Made by a program: the position numbers and the translations under genes. From the NCBI RefSeq assembly GCF_000585335.1, contig NZ_KK073872.1, positions 1,665,283 to 1,729,282 on the forward strand: a stretch of DNA of 64,000 nt, read 5' to 3'. Positions 17,737 through 28,799 of the stretch are shown here, piece by piece (positions within the stretch are counted from its first letter, which is position 1; every line of letters begins with the position of its first letter). The notes beneath the pieces were generated by a model that did no database searches, was not told the DNA's origin, and worked only from the letters and a program-made list of their open reading frames with translations. The stretch comes from Cloacibacillus evryensis DSM 19522. Lineage in GTDB: Bacteria; Synergistota; Synergistia; Synergistales; Synergistaceae.

Positions 17737-20403
17737 TCAGTTGGTCAGGCTCCTGAGGTTTTCCCTCAAACGCACCGCCTTTGTTTCGTTATCGGCGAGG
17801 TTGCCCTTTTCCTTGTCGATAACCTCGGCGGGCGCTCTTTCCACGAACTGTCTGTTCGCGAGCTTCGCCTTGCTCTTCTCGATATCCTTTTCAAGTTTCT
17901 CGATATCGTTCTTGAGGCGCTGTATCTCTTTGTCGACATCCAGCAGTTCGCCCACCGGCAGATATACCTGGACGTCGTCGAGTACGGAGGCAAGGCTTCT
18001 CTCCGGCTTGGCGGCCCCCTCTTCCGTGAAGGTGACCTGCTCCACCTTTGTGAGCAGCCGTATCTGCTTTTCGCACTCTCTTAGTAGCGCGAGCCTCTCT
18101 CCGCTGTGAACGGCGAACGTCACGCCGGGGATCGTCTGCTGCGGCGCGATGCGGGCCTCGGCTCTGAGGTTGCGGACCGCGCGGACGACGTCGCGTATGA
18201 AGTCCATGTCCGCGAGGACCTTTTCGTCTATGACCTCTACGCGCGGCGCCGGCCAGCCGCTGTGCTCGACGAGCCCGCTCCCGAAGGGGAAGGCGTGCCA
18301 GAGTTCCTCTGTTACGAAGGGAATTATCGGGTGCAGCAGCTTGATGACGTCTTCAAAGAGCGCGAGCATGACGGCCTGCGTCGTCCTGCGGCGCGGTTCG
18401 CCCTCATCCCCGCGCAGGGCGGGCTTTGAGAGTTCCAGATACCAGTCGCAGAGCTCGCCCCAGGTGAAGTCGTACATCAGGCGCGCGGCCTCGCCGAAGA
18501 AATAGCCGTCGAGCAGGCGCGTCATCTCCGCCGATACCTGCGATATGCGGTTGAGCATCCACTTATCGTGGAGCTGGAGCTCGTTTTCATCTATCTTTTG
18601 TCCGGCTTCCGCGTCTTCTAGGTTCATGAGCGCGAAACGGCTCGCGTTCCAGAGCTTGTTCATGAAAAGGCGGTATGTCGAGATACGGTCGGTGGAGAGG
18701 AAGATGTCGCGTCCCTGGACGGTGAGTGCGGCCAGCGTGAGGCGCAGAGCGTCCGCTCCGTAGTCCTTCACGATCGTCAGCGGATCGATGACGTTGCCGC
18801 GCGATTTGCTCATCTTCTGTCCCTTTTCGTCGCGCACGAGGGCATGGATATACACGTCATGGAACGGGACTTCGCCCTTCATCCCCTCGAGTCCGAACAT
18901 GATCATCCTCGCGACCCAGAAGAATATTATGTCGAACCCCGTCACCAGCACGGAGGTCGGATAGAACTTTTTCAGAGTCTCGGTATCGTCGGGCCATCCC
19001 ATCGTCGAGAAGGGCCAGAGGCCGCTCGAGAACCAGGTGTCGAGCACGTCCTCATCCTGACGGAGGCTGCCGTTCCCGCATTTCGGGCACTTGTGCGGCG
19101 CCGTCTCTTCGACGATTATCTCGCCGCACTCGTCGCAGTACCACGCGGGAATGCGGTGTCCCCACCAGAGCTGGCGTGAGATGCACCAGTCGCGGATGTT
19201 TTCCATCCACTGGTAATAGACGTTGGTCCACTGGTCGGGAACGAACTTGATCTTTCCGGCCTTTACCGAGGCGACTCCGGCGTCCGCGAGCGGGCGCGTG
19301 CGGACGAACCACTGCTCCGAAAGGTATGGTTCGATGACGGTGTGGCAGCGGTAGCAGTGTCCGACCGAATGCCGGAGGTCGGTGACGGAAAGCAGCACGC
19401 CCTCTTTTTCGAGGTCGGCAACGATCGCGGCGCGCGCCTCGAAGCGGTCCATGCCCTGGTATTTGCCGGAGTTCTCGTTCATTACGCCCTTGTCGTCGAT
19501 GACCTGTATCTGTTCAAGACCGTGGCGCTGTCCGACGAGGAAGTCGTTGGGATCATGGGCCGGAGTGATCTTGACGCAGCCGGTGCCGAATTCGGGGTCG
19601 ACCATGTTGTCCTCGATGACGGGGATGACGCGGTCCACGAGCGGAACGATCACCTTTTTGCCGACAAGGTGGCGGTTCTTCTCATCACGGGGGTGTATCG
19701 CGATGGCGCTGTCTCCGAGGATCGTCTCGGGGCGCGTCGTCATGACTATCACGCCGCCCTCTTCACCGTCGGCGAACTTATAGGAGACCTCGTAAAACTT
19801 GCCGTCCATCTCTTCGTGCTCGACCTCAAGGTCCGAAAGGGCGGTCTGGCAGCGCGGGCACCAGTTGATCAGGTACTTCCCGCGGTAAATGAGTCCCTTT
19901 TTATAAAGCTCCACAAATATTTTGCGCACCGCGCGTGAGAGCCCCTCGTCCATCGTGAAGCGTTCACGGTCCCAGTCGCACGAGGCGCCGAGTTTTTTAA
20001 GCTGATTTATGATGGTGCTGCCATACTGTTCTTTCCATTCCCAGACTTTTTTGACGAATTCGTCGCGTCCGAGGTCATGGCGGGATACGCCCTCTTTGGC
20101 AAGCGAACGTTCGACTACGTTTTGCGTGGCAATGCCGGCGTGGTCCGTGCCGGGCAGCCAGAGCACCTCGTATCCCTGCATCCTCTTCGTGCGGCAGAGA
20201 ATGTCCTGCAGCGTGTTATCGAGCGCGTGTCCGACGTGAAGCGAACCCGTCACGTTGGGCGGCGGTATGACGATTGAAAATGGCGGTTTCGGCGATGATG
20301 AATCTGCCTTAAAAAGCCCCTCCGCTATCCATTCCGCGTACCACTTGTCTTCGATCGGTACGGGATCATAGCTCTTGCCTAACTGCGTCTTCTCGGAATC
20401 CAT
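17737..20403 (-). CDS. valS: Valyl-tRNA synthetase
   Basis: Charges tRNA-Val. Class I signatures are present: HVGH near residue 52-55 (HIGH-type), KMSKSRGN at about residue 540, the large CP1 editing domain between them, zinc-like CPRC and CDEC...CPKC pairs, an anticodon-binding domain, and a C-terminal coiled coil with alternating Lys/Glu heptads over the last 70 residues. I start it at the ATG at 20403 because AGGAGG lies nine bases upstream; the longer frame begins at an upstream TTG overlapping that site. No T-box leader was recognised. Confidence 0.96.
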   Translation of the reverse strand: MDSEKTQLGKSYDPVPIEDKWYAEWIAEGLFKADSSSPKPPFSIVIPPPNVTGSLHVGHALDNTLQDILCRTKRMQGYEVLWLPGTDHAGIATQNVVERSLAKEGVSRHDLGRDEFVKKVWEWKEQYGSTIINQLKKLGASCDWDRERFTMDEGLSRAVRKIFVELYKKGLIYRGKYLINWCPRCQTALSDLEVEHEEMDGKFYEVSYKFADGEEGGVIVMTTRPETILGDSAIAIHPRDEKNRHLVGKKVIVPLVDRVIPVIEDNMVDPEFGTGCVKITPAHDPNDFLVGQRHGLEQIQVIDDKGVMNENSGKYQGMDRFEARAAIVADLEKEGVLLSVTDLRHSVGHCYRCHTVIEPYLSEQWFVRTRPLADAGVASVKAGKIKFVPDQWTNVYYQWMENIRDWCISRQLWWGHRIPAWYCDECGEIIVEETAPHKCPKCGNGSLRQDEDVLDTWFSSGLWPFSTMGWPDDTETLKKFYPTSVLVTGFDIIFFWVARMIMFGLEGMKGEVPFHDVYIHALVRDEKGQKMSKSRGNVIDPLTIVKDYGADALRLTLAALTVQGRDIFLSTDRISTYRLFMNKLWNASRFALMNLEDAEAGQKIDENELQLHDKWMLNRISQVSAEMTRLLDGYFFGEAARLMYDFTWGELCDWYLELSKPALRGDEGEPRRRTTQAVMLALFEDVIKLLHPIIPFVTEELWHAFPFGSGLVEHSGWPAPRVEVIDEKVLADMDFIRDVVRAVRNLRAEARIAPQQTIPGVTFAVHSGERLALLRECEKQIRLLTKVEQVTFTEEGAAKPERSLASVLDDVQVYLPVGELLDVDKEIQRLKNDIEKLEKDIEKSKAKLANRQFVERAPAEVIDKEKGNLADNETKAVRLRENLRSLTN

Positions 20404-20577
20404 TTCCGTTTTCCTCCTCAATAGGCCGGCCTGGTGGCGCGGCCAGTATCTATTCCCATCCCGTCAGTCCGGCCGTTCCGGCACCTCGTAGGATGGGGTA
20501 CCGATGATAACATGTGACGGAACGCCTGGCGTCCGGCACATCCGATCATCGGAATAGGCGTGGTTTTCTGCCCGCTT

Positions 20578-21198
20578 TTAGCGTGCCTCCTGCGCGTCGA
20601 GTTTTATCATCTCGGAGAGGACCTCTTCGATGCCGTCCCGCAGTTTCGCCATCTCGGCGTCGTTTACGCCGGAGGTGACGAAGGGGGGTAAAATGGAATC
20701 GATCCCCGCGCGCATTATTGTATTATACTGCCCCTTCCGCTTTCCCGGCGAGATCTTGTCTCCCTTGGTAAAGACCACGATGCGCGGCATCTCCATCCGG
20801 TCGAGCCAGCCGGTGAGCTCGTTGTCATTGGCGAGCGGGCCGTGGCGGAAGTCTATGAGGTGGACGACATAAGATATCGGCCGGTCCTGGCTGAAATAGT
20901 CGTCTATCAGCTTCCACCAGCTCCTGCGCTCGTCCATCCCGCGCGCAGCGTAGCCGTAGCCCGGCAGGTCGACGAGCGAGAATTTATGCGGCTCGGCGTC
21001 GACGTTATAAAAGTTTATGCTGCGTGTCTTGCCGGGCTTGGAGCTTACCTTGGCGATCTTCCTGCCGAGCAGCGCGTTGATCAGCGTCGACTTCCCCACG
21101 TTCGAGCGCCCGACGAAGACGATCTCGTGAGGGCCCGGCGGCGGCAGCTGCTGTTTGTTGAAGGCTGTGCAAAACAGCTCCGATTTCCATACGCTCAT
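20578..21198 (-). CDS. engB: Ribosome biogenesis GTP-binding protein YsxC/EngB
   Basis: A TRAFAC GTPase involved in assembly of the large ribosomal subunit. G1 is GRSNVGKST (30-38), G3 is DLPGYGYA, G4 is TKGD, and the G2 threonine lies in KPGKTRSINFY. Length 206 residues is typical. The start sits 2 bp after the lon stop with GGGGGGA as ribosome binding site, so it is coupled to lon, an arrangement seen in many bacteria. Confidence 0.95.
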   Translation of the reverse strand: MSVWKSELFCTAFNKQQLPPPGPHEIVFVGRSNVGKSTLINALLGRKIAKVSSKPGKTRSINFYNVDAEPHKFSLVDLPGYGYAARGMDERRSWWKLIDDYFSQDRPISYVVHLIDFRHGPLANDNELTGWLDRMEMPRIVVFTKGDKISPGKRKGQYNTIMRAGIDSILPPFVTSGVNDAEMAKLRDGIEEVLSEMIKLDAQEAR

Positions 21199-21200
21199 TT

Positions 21201-23528
21201 TTATCCCCCCGGCCTCAATGCAAGTTCAAATACCCTTGAAATATTTGAGACGTAATGCAGCTTCATCCCGTCCAGTACCCAGCCGCCGAGCTCCGTTGTG
21301 TCCGGCTTGTTTGCTTCGGGCAGTATTATTTCTTTTATGCCAAGTCTTTTTGCGGCTAATATCTTCTCGCGGATTCCGCCTATGGGCAGGACGCTTCCGT
21401 GCAGAGTCATTTCACCCGTCATGGCGTATCTGGTGTCGATCTCGCGTCCCGTGAGCGTCGAACAGAGCGACAGGGCGAGCGTTATCCCCGCGGAGGGGCC
21501 GTCTTTCGGCACCGCGCCGGCGGGGACGTGGATATGTATGTCCTTCTTGTTCCATTCAAAGCCTGCCAGCCCGTAATGTCCGGCACGGGATTTCAGGTAC
21601 GCGAGGGCGGTCGTCGCCGATTCCTGCATGATGTCGCCGAGGTTTCCGGTATATGTCACATTGCCGGTGCCCTCCATGACCGCAGATTCGATGAGGATGA
21701 CGTCTCCCCCCGTCTCTGTCCAGGCAAGGCCGATCGCCGTACCGACGGCGTTTTCCTTCGGCACCTTTGTGTTATGGAGCTTAGGGGGGCCGAGGATCTT
21801 CCTGATACGCTCCCTGGTGAGGGAGCCCTTTTCCTCCGTTTTATCTTCCGTCAGCTCGGCGGCGATCTTCCGAGCCGCCTTCGCGAGTTCGCGGTCAAGC
21901 GAGCGGACGCCCGCTTCCATCGTGTAGGATGAAATTATATCCTTGAGCGCCGCGTCGGAGATGACGAAGTCCTCTTTTTCGAGCCCGTGTTCCTTGATTA
22001 TCCTGGGGATCAGGTGGCGTTTGGCGATCTTCAATTTTTCCTCCAACACGTAGCCGGGGAGAGGAATGACCTCCATGCGGTCGAGAAGAGGCCTCGGTAT
22101 CGTAGAGGCGGAGTTCGCGGTGGTGATGAACATGACCTTGCTCAGATCGAAGGGGACCTCGAGGAAGTTGTCGGCAAAGTGCCAGTTCTGCTCTGGGTCG
22201 AGCACTTCGAGCAGCGCAGACGATGGGTCTCCGCGAAAATCAGAACCCAGTTTGTCGATCTCGTCCATTAAAATCAACGGGTTGTTCGCCCCGCACTGCT
22301 TTATCTTCTGGATGATGCGGCCCGGCAGCGCGCCGACATATGTACGCCTGTGGCCGCGTATTTCAGCCTCGTCGTGCATCCCGCCAAGCGATATGTTGAT
22401 GAATTTTCGTCCCATCGTGCGCGCGATCGAGCGGCCCAGTGAGGTCTTGCCGACGCCGGGAGGGCCGACGAAGCAGATCACCTGCGCGCGCATGCTTTTT
22501 CCCGCCCGCTTTTTGACGGCGAGGTATTCAAGGATGCGTTTTTTCACATCTTCGAGGCCATAGTGATCCTCTTCGAGGACCTTGCGCGCGTTGGCAAGTT
22601 CCAGGCAGTCCTCGGTGGAGCTGTTCCACGGCAGTTCGGCCAGGGTCTCGATATAGGTCCGCGCGACGGCGGCCTCCGGCGAGACGGGGGCAAGCTTGGT
22701 GAACCTTGATATCTCTTTATTGACGCGTTCCATGACGGATTCGGGCATCCCCGACGCGGCCGCGGCGGCGCGCAGTTCCTCCGCCTCGGAGGCGGGGCTG
22801 TCTTCTCCCAGCTCTTCGTTGATGACCTTAAGCTGCTCGCGCAGATAGTAGTTGTGCTGGTCCTTGTCTATCTCCGAGCGGACGCGGTCTTCCAGGTCCC
22901 GTTCCAGCCCCAGCAGCTCGTTTTCCGTTATCAGCATCTTTAGGAGCAGGCTAAGGCGGTCTTCCGTCACGGAGGTCTCTAATATTTTTTGTTTTTCGGT
23001 GATGTCGAGGTGGCTGTGCGAAGCCACTACGTCGCACAGCACGTCCGGCGCGTCTATATCCCTGACGGAACGCGCGATCTCCTCCGGCAGTTTCGGGTCG
23101 AGGTGGACGTTTTGTTCGAATTCCCGGAGGATGGAACGCATATGCGCGCGGGTCTCCAGCGAAGGGGTGCTTTTCTCCGTTTCCAACGGTTGGACTGAGG
23201 CCAGCATGAATGATTCGTTTGCCGCGAACTTCACCGCTTCGGCGCGGTAGCCGCCCTCGACGACGACTTTCAGCGAACCGTCCGGAAGGCGCACGTTCTG
23301 GAGTATTTTGCACACGGTCCCGACCTTGTACAACCCGTCGGGCTGCACCGTATCAGGATAAGGTTTTTTCTCCGCCGTGATGAAGACTATCCGGTCATGC
23401 TCCCCCGCCTCTTCGACGGCGCGCATCGAACGCGGCCGGCTGATGAAGAGCGGCGAGACGACGCCCGGAAAGACTATCATATCCCTCACGGGGATGATCG
23501 GGTATACAAGCTGCTTATTCTGCGCCAT
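21201..23528 (-). CDS. lon: ATP-dependent protease Lon
   Basis: A AAA+ protease of 775 residues: N-terminal substrate domain with [10 protein letters not shown], a coiled-coil region, Walker A GPPGVGKT, Walker B LILMDEID, sensor motifs, and the C-terminal S16 protease with the catalytic serine in KDGPSAGI and lysine in [12 protein letters not shown]. The open frame extends 34 codons upstream to 23630, but those residues lie inside clpX and have no family resemblance; the ATG at 23528 ([10 protein letters not shown]) overlaps the clpX end by 14 bp and is the true start. Confidence 0.96.
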   Translation of the reverse strand: MAQNKQLVYPIIPVRDMIVFPGVVSPLFISRPRSMRAVEEAGEHDRIVFITAEKKPYPDTVQPDGLYKVGTVCKILQNVRLPDGSLKVVVEGGYRAEAVKFAANESFMLASVQPLETEKSTPSLETRAHMRSILREFEQNVHLDPKLPEEIARSVRDIDAPDVLCDVVASHSHLDITEKQKILETSVTEDRLSLLLKMLITENELLGLERDLEDRVRSEIDKDQHNYYLREQLKVINEELGEDSPASEAEELRAAAAASGMPESVMERVNKEISRFTKLAPVSPEAAVARTYIETLAELPWNSSTEDCLELANARKVLEEDHYGLEDVKKRILEYLAVKKRAGKSMRAQVICFVGPPGVGKTSLGRSIARTMGRKFINISLGGMHDEAEIRGHRRTYVGALPGRIIQKIKQCGANNPLILMDEIDKLGSDFRGDPSSALLEVLDPEQNWHFADNFLEVPFDLSKVMFITTANSASTIPRPLLDRMEVIPLPGYVLEEKLKIAKRHLIPRIIKEHGLEKEDFVISDAALKDIISSYTMEAGVRSLDRELAKAARKIAAELTEDKTEEKGSLTRERIRKILGPPKLHNTKVPKENAVGTAIGLAWTETGGDVILIESAVMEGTGNVTYTGNLGDIMQESATTALAYLKSRAGHYGLAGFEWNKKDIHIHVPAGAVPKDGPSAGITLALSLCSTLTGREIDTRYAMTGEMTLHGSVLPIGGIREKILAAKRLGIKEIILPEANKPDTTELGGWVLDGMKLHYVSNISRVFELALRPGG

Positions 23529-24840
23529 GCGCCATGTCACCCGTCTCGACAAGCGGCTTTTCCGTCCCCTCGACCGCACCCTTTGTAACTGTGAGCGAGG
23601 CGACGTTGGAAGACTTGTTGGGGATCTCATATTGCAGATCCAGCATCAGCCTCTCAAGAATGGTCCTGAGCCCGCGTGCGCCGGTATTCAGCTTGGCGGC
23701 GCGCTCGGCGATCGTCCGCACGGCGTCGTCAGTGAACTCAAGGTCGATGTCCTCAAGGGCAAAGAGCTTCTTGTACTGCTTTAAAGGAGCATTCTTCGGC
23801 TCTTTGAGTATCCGGACGAGCGCGTCTTCGGAAAGCGACTCCAACGCCACGAGAACGGGGAGGCGTCCGATGAACTCGGGGATGAATCCGTACGAGCGCA
23901 GGTCATCCGGCTCAAGTTTCTTCAGGAGTTCGGCGCTGCTGCGCTTGCTCACATTTGAGCTGATCTCGCCGCCGAAACCAAGTTGTTTTTCGTTGGTGCG
24001 CTGCGATATTATCTTTTCCAGACCGTCGAATGCGCCGCCGCAGATAAAGAGGATGTTGCTGGTATCGATGGGTATCATCTCCTGGCTGGGATGCTTGCGG
24101 CCTCCCTTCGGCGGTATGTTCGCCACCGTGCCCTCTATTATCTTCAACAGCGCCTGCTGGACGCCCTCGCCCGAGACGTCGCGCGTTATCGACGTCGATT
24201 CGGACTTGCGCGCTATCTTGTCGATCTCATCGATATAGATGATGCCGCGCTCCGCCGCCTGGATGTCAAAATCGGCGGCCTGCAGCAGGCGCAGAAGGAT
24301 ATTTTCAACGTCTTCGCCCACATAGCCGGCTTCGGTCAGCGTCGTGGCGTCCGTCATCGCGAAGGGGACGTGCAGCATCTTGGCGAGAGTCTGCGCCAGC
24401 AGCGTTTTACCGCTGCCGGTGGGGCCGACGAGAAGGACGTTGCTCTTCGGCAGTTCCACATCGTCGTCGCCTACGGCAGGGTTCAGCAGCCTCTTATAGT
24501 GATTGTAGACGGCGACGGATAGCACCTTCTTCGCCTGCGCCTGACCAATGACATACTGGTCGAGAAACTCCTTTATCTCTGCCGGTTTGGGCAGTTTATC
24601 TATTGACGGAAGAGAAGTATAGTCAGGATTTTGCTTTTTCTGTGATTGCTCAGGCTCATCCGCTCCCAGGTGCTCGCCCCGCAGCAGTATGCTGCAGAGG
24701 TGGACGCAGTCGGAGCAGATAAAGACATTCGACTGCTGTCCAGCAAACAGCCTAGCAACGTCGTTCTGCGATTTGCCGCAGAACGAACAGCTGTTTTTCT
24801 TTTTTTCTTTGAATACATTCCCGTTTTTATTTTCATACAT
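23515..24840 (-). CDS. clpX: ClpXP protease ATP-binding subunit ClpX
   Basis: The AAA+ unfoldase partner of ClpP. The N-terminal C4 zinc domain is CSFCG...CSDCVHLC (about residues 18-50), followed by Walker A GPTGSGKT, Walker [11 protein letters not shown], the IGF-type ClpP-docking loop appearing here as LGF, and sensor 2 GARGLR. I start it at the ATG at 24840, which has GGGGAG about ten bases upstream, giving 441 residues; the longer frame has no support. A hairpin lies between it and clpP. Confidence 0.95.
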   Translation of the reverse strand: MYENKNGNVFKEKKKNSCSFCGKSQNDVARLFAGQQSNVFICSDCVHLCSILLRGEHLGADEPEQSQKKQNPDYTSLPSIDKLPKPAEIKEFLDQYVIGQAQAKKVLSVAVYNHYKRLLNPAVGDDDVELPKSNVLLVGPTGSGKTLLAQTLAKMLHVPFAMTDATTLTEAGYVGEDVENILLRLLQAADFDIQAAERGIIYIDEIDKIARKSESTSITRDVSGEGVQQALLKIIEGTVANIPPKGGRKHPSQEMIPIDTSNILFICGGAFDGLEKIISQRTNEKQLGFGGEISSNVSKRSSAELLKKLEPDDLRSYGFIPEFIGRLPVLVALESLSEDALVRILKEPKNAPLKQYKKLFALEDIDLEFTDDAVRTIAERAAKLNTGARGLRTILERLMLDLQYEIPNKSSNVASLTVTKGAVEGTEKPLVETGDMAHGAE

Positions 24841-24861
24841 GCGAACTGGCTCCCCGCAACA

Positions 24862-24893
24862 AAATAAGGGGATCCCCCGATGGAATCCCCTCA
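24862..24893 (-). terminator. Hairpin between clpP and clpX, possible attenuator
   Basis: Minus-strand AGGGGAT and ATCCCCT form a seven-pair stem (24867-24891) followed by TATTTTG. It lies directly after the clpP stop and 27 bp before the clpX start. The T-run is short, so partial termination rather than a full stop is more likely. Confidence 0.5.
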
Positions 24894-24899
24894 TCAGAT

Positions 24900-25484
24900 T
24901 TAGCGTTTTTCAATTATCTTGTCGACGATTCCATATTTCAAAGCCTCTTCCGCTGACATGTAGTAGTCTCTGTCCGTGTCGGCTTCGATCTTGTCCAGCG
25001 GCTGGCGCGTGTGCTTTGCGAGTATCTCGTTGAGCTTCTCTCGCGTCTTTAGTATCTCCTTCGCGTGGATCTCGATATCCGAGGCCTGCCCCTGCATGCC
25101 GCCCATCGGCTGGTGGATCATTATCTTCGCGTTGGGCAGCGCGAGCCTCTTGCCGTCGGCTCCGGCGGTGAGGAGCACCGCTCCCATGCTCGCCGCCATC
25201 CCGAGGCAGATCGTCGAAACGTTGGGGCGTATATACTGCATAGTGTCGTATATCGCCAGCCCCGCCGAAACAGACCCTCCCGGGCTGTTTATGTATAGAG
25301 AGATGTCCTTGTCGGGGTCTTCGCTCTCAAGGAAGAGCATCTGCGCCACCACAAGGTTTGCAACAGTATCGTCTATCGCAGTCCCAAGGAATATTATCCT
25401 ATCCTTCAGGAGGCGGCTGTATATATCATAGGATCGCTCTCCTCTTCCGGACTGCTCTACAACTATAGGAATGTAGTAAGACAT
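24900..25484 (-). CDS. clpP: ATP-dependent Clp protease proteolytic subunit
   Basis: The serine peptidase of the ClpXP machine. Catalytic Ser99 lies in GMAASMG and His124 in IHQPMGG; the aspartate lies in the [13 protein letters not shown] segment. Length 194 residues is standard, and the short N-terminus suggests a minimal propeptide. The ATG follows AAAGGAGG. Order tig-clpP-clpX-lon is widely conserved and supports cotranscription. Confidence 0.97.
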   Translation of the reverse strand: MSYYIPIVVEQSGRGERSYDIYSRLLKDRIIFLGTAIDDTVANLVVAQMLFLESEDPDKDISLYINSPGGSVSAGLAIYDTMQYIRPNVSTICLGMAASMGAVLLTAGADGKRLALPNAKIMIHQPMGGMQGQASDIEIHAKEILKTREKLNEILAKHTRQPLDKIEADTDRDYYMSAEEALKYGIVDKIIEKR

Positions 25485-25543
25485 TATAATATTCCTCCTT
25501 TTATTCTTTATTTTATCTTTCGTTTTACAAGGCCGGACAGAAG

Positions 25544-26902
25544 CTATTCGGCCTCTTTCTCGACCGTTTCCTCCGCTTTCTTCTCGGGGACTTCCGTGAC
25601 CTTGACGGCGGTCACGAGATAGTCGAGCGTCTTGCGGTTGCGGATCTTCTCGGCCATTTCAAAGAGCCTGTCCCTGTCACCGTAGACGTAATCCTGAAGT
25701 TTTTTCGGATCGATCCCGGACATGCGGGCGATCGAGGCGATCTCCTGCGTCAGTTCGTCGGGGGTCCACTCAATGTCGTTGGCCTCTGCCACCGCCTCAA
25801 GGACGAGGGCGCGCTTGACGATGTTCCTCGCGGCGGTTTCGAGCTCAGTATCATAGCCCTCTTTGCTCATGCCGCTCTTTTCAAAGAAATCGTCCATCGT
25901 CATGTTGTTCTCTCTCTTGATCCTCTCAGCCTGCTGTTTCTTGATCGAATCCTTCTGGCGGTCAACGAGCGTCTGCGGGATCTCGACCTCTACCAGCCCG
26001 GAGATCTTGTTCACGATCGTGTCTTTGAGGTTCTCTTTGCTCTGGTTCTCCGCCGCGGTCTGAAGCTGCTTCCTGATCTCTTCCTTGAAATCGTCAACTG
26101 TTTTGTGCTTCGACTGGGTGATCTCGGCAACGAGCTCGTCCGTCAGTTCAGGGGCGGTCTTCTTCATTATGCCGAGTATCTCTATCTCGTAGCGGCTCTT
26201 CACGGCATGGTCTTTCTTTGCCTCTTCGCCCTCGATCGGAAGCTCTATGGAGACGGAGTCTCCGGGGACCTTGCCTACGATGGCTTCGACCACTTCAGGG
26301 CGCATCGTATCGGCTCCGAGGAATATCTCCGTCTTCTGTCCCTCTTCCGCCTTCTTCTCGCTGCCGTCCTCGTAATAGACGAATGTATCATATTTGACCG
26401 AGGCGTAATCATCCTTCGTCAGCGGGCGGTCCTCATATGTGGGGACTACTTCGGCGCGGCTTTCGACGATGCGCTTCACCTGCTCCTCGACCATCTCGTC
26501 CGTCGTCTCATAGACCGTCTTTTCAACTTCTATCTCTTCAAGGTCCGGCAGATCGAACTGCGGAGTAACTTCAAACTTCACCGTGACCTCGAAGTCCTCG
26601 CCGTCTTTGATCTCTCCCGGTTTTACTTCTGGTTCGGTGATGAGCTTAAGCTCGTATTCCTCTATCATTTTATCGATCGCGTCGGGAATGAGGTTCTCGA
26701 TCGTCTCGGCGTATACGGATTCTTTAGGGAAATAAAGCTCGAGGGTCCGGCGCGGGATCTTTCCCTTGCGGAAGCCCTTTATATTGGCCTGTTTGGATAT
26801 CTTCTTATAAGTGCTTTCGACGGCTTTCGTCACCTCTTCGGCGGTGAACTGTGCCTTGGCCTCAACGAGGTTCTTTTCCTGCGAAAGTATTTCGGTCTTC
26901 AA
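25544..26902 (-). CDS. tig: Trigger factor
   Basis: A ribosome-bound chaperone with peptidyl-prolyl isomerase fold. The ribosome-docking signature FRKGKIPRR lies at about 42-50, a FKBP-like domain follows at roughly 160-245, and the helical C-terminal chaperone domain with many charged residues ends at residue 452. The start is TTG (AAAGGGG upstream), consistent with the absence of an earlier ATG. It is first in the tig-clpP-clpX-lon-engB series. Confidence 0.95.
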   Translation of the reverse strand: MKTEILSQEKNLVEAKAQFTAEEVTKAVESTYKKISKQANIKGFRKGKIPRRTLELYFPKESVYAETIENLIPDAIDKMIEEYELKLITEPEVKPGEIKDGEDFEVTVKFEVTPQFDLPDLEEIEVEKTVYETTDEMVEEQVKRIVESRAEVVPTYEDRPLTKDDYASVKYDTFVYYEDGSEKKAEEGQKTEIFLGADTMRPEVVEAIVGKVPGDSVSIELPIEGEEAKKDHAVKSRYEIEILGIMKKTAPELTDELVAEITQSKHKTVDDFKEEIRKQLQTAAENQSKENLKDTIVNKISGLVEVEIPQTLVDRQKDSIKKQQAERIKRENNMTMDDFFEKSGMSKEGYDTELETAARNIVKRALVLEAVAEANDIEWTPDELTQEIASIARMSGIDPKKLQDYVYGDRDRLFEMAEKIRNRKTLDYLVTAVKVTEVPEKKAEETVEKEAE

Positions 26903-27212
26903 TTTATTTTTCCCCTTTCAAATTATTACAGCGCTCTATGTTTAACCATAGCATTTTACCATAACAAACTAATTTCCACACATAGATATTGTGGAAAATT
27001 TTCAAAATATGTGCCAATTCACTAAAAACGGCCTGAAGCCGCCGCGGCTTCCCGTATCGCCGGCATGGTTCCGCATCTGCCAGGAGATGTCAGAGTAATT
27101 CCGGCAAAAGCGCGGAGGCCGCTGATGTGCAACGCGCACAAATATATCACAGCGGGCTGAAGATGAAAAGCGGCATTTTTCCGGCGCCGTTTTGTCGGTC
27201 TTTCTTCCGGTA
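26903..27212. other. Intergenic region between tig and the symporter gene
   Basis: No gene is supported here. The part next to tig is AT-rich and carries its leader, including the inverted repeat CTATG-N6-CATAG at 26937-26952 and an extended -10-like TGGTAAAAT. The other part is the 3' region of the symporter gene, with a candidate terminator at 27023-27052. Frames reading through the region look like shadows. Confidence 0.6.
27023..27052 (-). terminator. Candidate terminator after the NSS symporter
   Basis: On the minus strand GAAGCC/GGCTTC (or the alternative CGGC/GCCG pairing) forms a GC-rich hairpin, then AGGCCG and TTTTTAG. It lies about 160 bp after the symporter stop, which is rather far, so the call is tentative. 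Confidence 0.4.
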
Positions 27213-28553
27213 TCAGCCGATCCCTCCGGGAATTACGATGCCGAGCACGAATACCAGCGCGGTCAGCACGCAGTATACATACTTGCTGAGCGGATATATC
27301 CAGGCCGGCAGCGGTTCGCGGCGTCCCTTCTGAAGCTCTTCGCAGACATATTTTTTGCCGAAGACCCAGAAAAACATGATGCCCGCCAGGCCAGCTCCGA
27401 GAGGGCATACATAGATGGATACGAAATCCATCCAGCCGCCGACGATACCCTGGATGCAGGTGGAGACAACTATGCCCGTGCCGGCGACGCAGAGGCAGCT
27501 CTGAAGGCGGCTTAGCCCGAGCTTTTCCTGCAGCGTCGCGATCGGCGTCTCGTAGAGGTTTATCAGCGAAGAGACGCCCGCGAATGTGACGGCGACAAAG
27601 AATATTATCACGATCAGCGGGCCGCCCGGCATACTTTTGAAAAGGTTGGGCAGCGCGACGAACATCAGTCCCGGGCCGCCTGAATTCAACTGCGCGCCGG
27701 TGGTGGCGATGGCGGGAATGATTACGAGCGCGGCAAGCATCGAGGCGATCGTGTCAAAGACGGCGACATTGCGCGCCGAATAAAGAACGTCCTCCTTATC
27801 GCTGAGATAAGAACCATAGATCAGAGTGCCGTTCCCGGCGACCGATAAAGAAAAGAAAGACTGCCCCATCGCGTATATCCAGGTCATCGGGTCACAGAGC
27901 CCTTTGGGATCGATGGTGAATATGTACCGATATCCGTTTGCGGCGCCGTCCTGAAAGAATACGTAAACTCCGAGGCCGACGAACAGCAGAAAGAAGAGCG
28001 GCATCATAATGCCGTTGGCCCTCTCGATCCCGCCGCCTATTCCCATGATGAGGATAAAAAAGGTCACGGCGACGGCTGCCAACTGCCATAGATTGTTGCC
28101 GAAGGCGACGGCCATGCCGCCGAACATCGCCCCGAACGCCTCGGGAGAGGCCGGGGCAAGAGTGGCGCCGCTGAACGCTCCAAAGGTGTATCTGAATATC
28201 CAGCCTACGACCACCGTATAACCGATCGCCAGGGCAAGCGATCCAAGCACGGGTATGATGCCGACGGCTTCTCCCGCCCTCCCGCTCCAACCGCGCGACT
28301 CGACCGCCTTTTTAAAGGCTCCCATCGGCCCGGAACGCGTACCGCGGCCAAAAGCCATCTCCCCCGTCACTCCCGAAGAGGCGATCAAAAAAACAAAGAT
28401 AAAATACGGGATAAGAAAAGTGCCTCCGCCATAGCGCGAAACGCGCTGCGGGAACATCCAGATGTTGCCCATACCGACCGCAGAGCCGATACACGCCAGA
28501 ATAAAGCCCCATTTGCTGATAAAACCATCCCGCGCCTTGCGTTCGTCTGCCAT
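27213..28553 (-). CDS. Sodium-dependent transporter, neurotransmitter:sodium symporter (NSS/SNF) family
   Basis: An inner-membrane symporter that imports amino acids or related amines with sodium. The diagnostic TM1 segment GSAVGMGNIWMFP, with the unwound GMGN region, is at the N-terminus, followed by GGGTFLIPY in TM2 and about eleven hydrophobic segments; bacterial members of 440-460 residues usually have eleven. The ATG at 28553 is preferred over the GTG two codons earlier. The substrate cannot be read from sequence. It suits an organism living on amino acids. Confidence 0.92.
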   Translation of the reverse strand: MADERKARDGFISKWGFILACIGSAVGMGNIWMFPQRVSRYGGGTFLIPYFIFVFLIASSGVTGEMAFGRGTRSGPMGAFKKAVESRGWSGRAGEAVGIIPVLGSLALAIGYTVVVGWIFRYTFGAFSGATLAPASPEAFGAMFGGMAVAFGNNLWQLAAVAVTFFILIMGIGGGIERANGIMMPLFFLLFVGLGVYVFFQDGAANGYRYIFTIDPKGLCDPMTWIYAMGQSFFSLSVAGNGTLIYGSYLSDKEDVLYSARNVAVFDTIASMLAALVIIPAIATTGAQLNSGGPGLMFVALPNLFKSMPGGPLIVIIFFVAVTFAGVSSLINLYETPIATLQEKLGLSRLQSCLCVAGTGIVVSTCIQGIVGGWMDFVSIYVCPLGAGLAGIMFFWVFGKKYVCEELQKGRREPLPAWIYPLSKYVYCVLTALVFVLGIVIPGGIG

Positions 28554-28725
28554 CAACACTCACCCCTGCTTAGATCATAGGTCTCCGACCTGTGGATTCG
28601 CCTATTATATTACCTATGGCGTCAATATTGAAACATAAAATTTCTCGCGGCAGAGGCGGCAAATATGTTAATTGAAATAATCAGGCTGTGCTCCGATTCC
28701 TGTGTTCCACAGAACGCCGGAATTA

Positions 28726-28768
28726 AAAAGAGGAAAAGCCAGGCGCTCTGCCCGGACTTTTCCTCTTG
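28726..28768 (-). terminator. Intrinsic terminator after the autotransporter gene
   Basis: Minus-strand AAGAGGAAAAG and CTTTTCCTCTT form a long stem around a GC-rich loop (28729-28768), followed by TTTAATT. It lies about 35 bp past the stop codon of the autotransporter. Confidence 0.8.
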
Positions 28769-28799
28769 TGACACTGAAAAACTCTGTTTCCTTTATGCT

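Noticed and set aside
20404-20577. T-box or other tRNA-sensing leader before valS
   Set aside because: I found no T-box consensus or specifier loop, only short GC-rich inverted stretches.
23529-23630. 34-codon extension of Lon
   Set aside because: It lies within clpX, and the residues are unlike any Lon N-terminus.
27022-27408. A 128-residue minus-strand frame overlapping the end of the symporter gene
   Set aside because: It overlaps the clear symporter reading frame, has Arg/Ala-rich composition and no recognisable motif.
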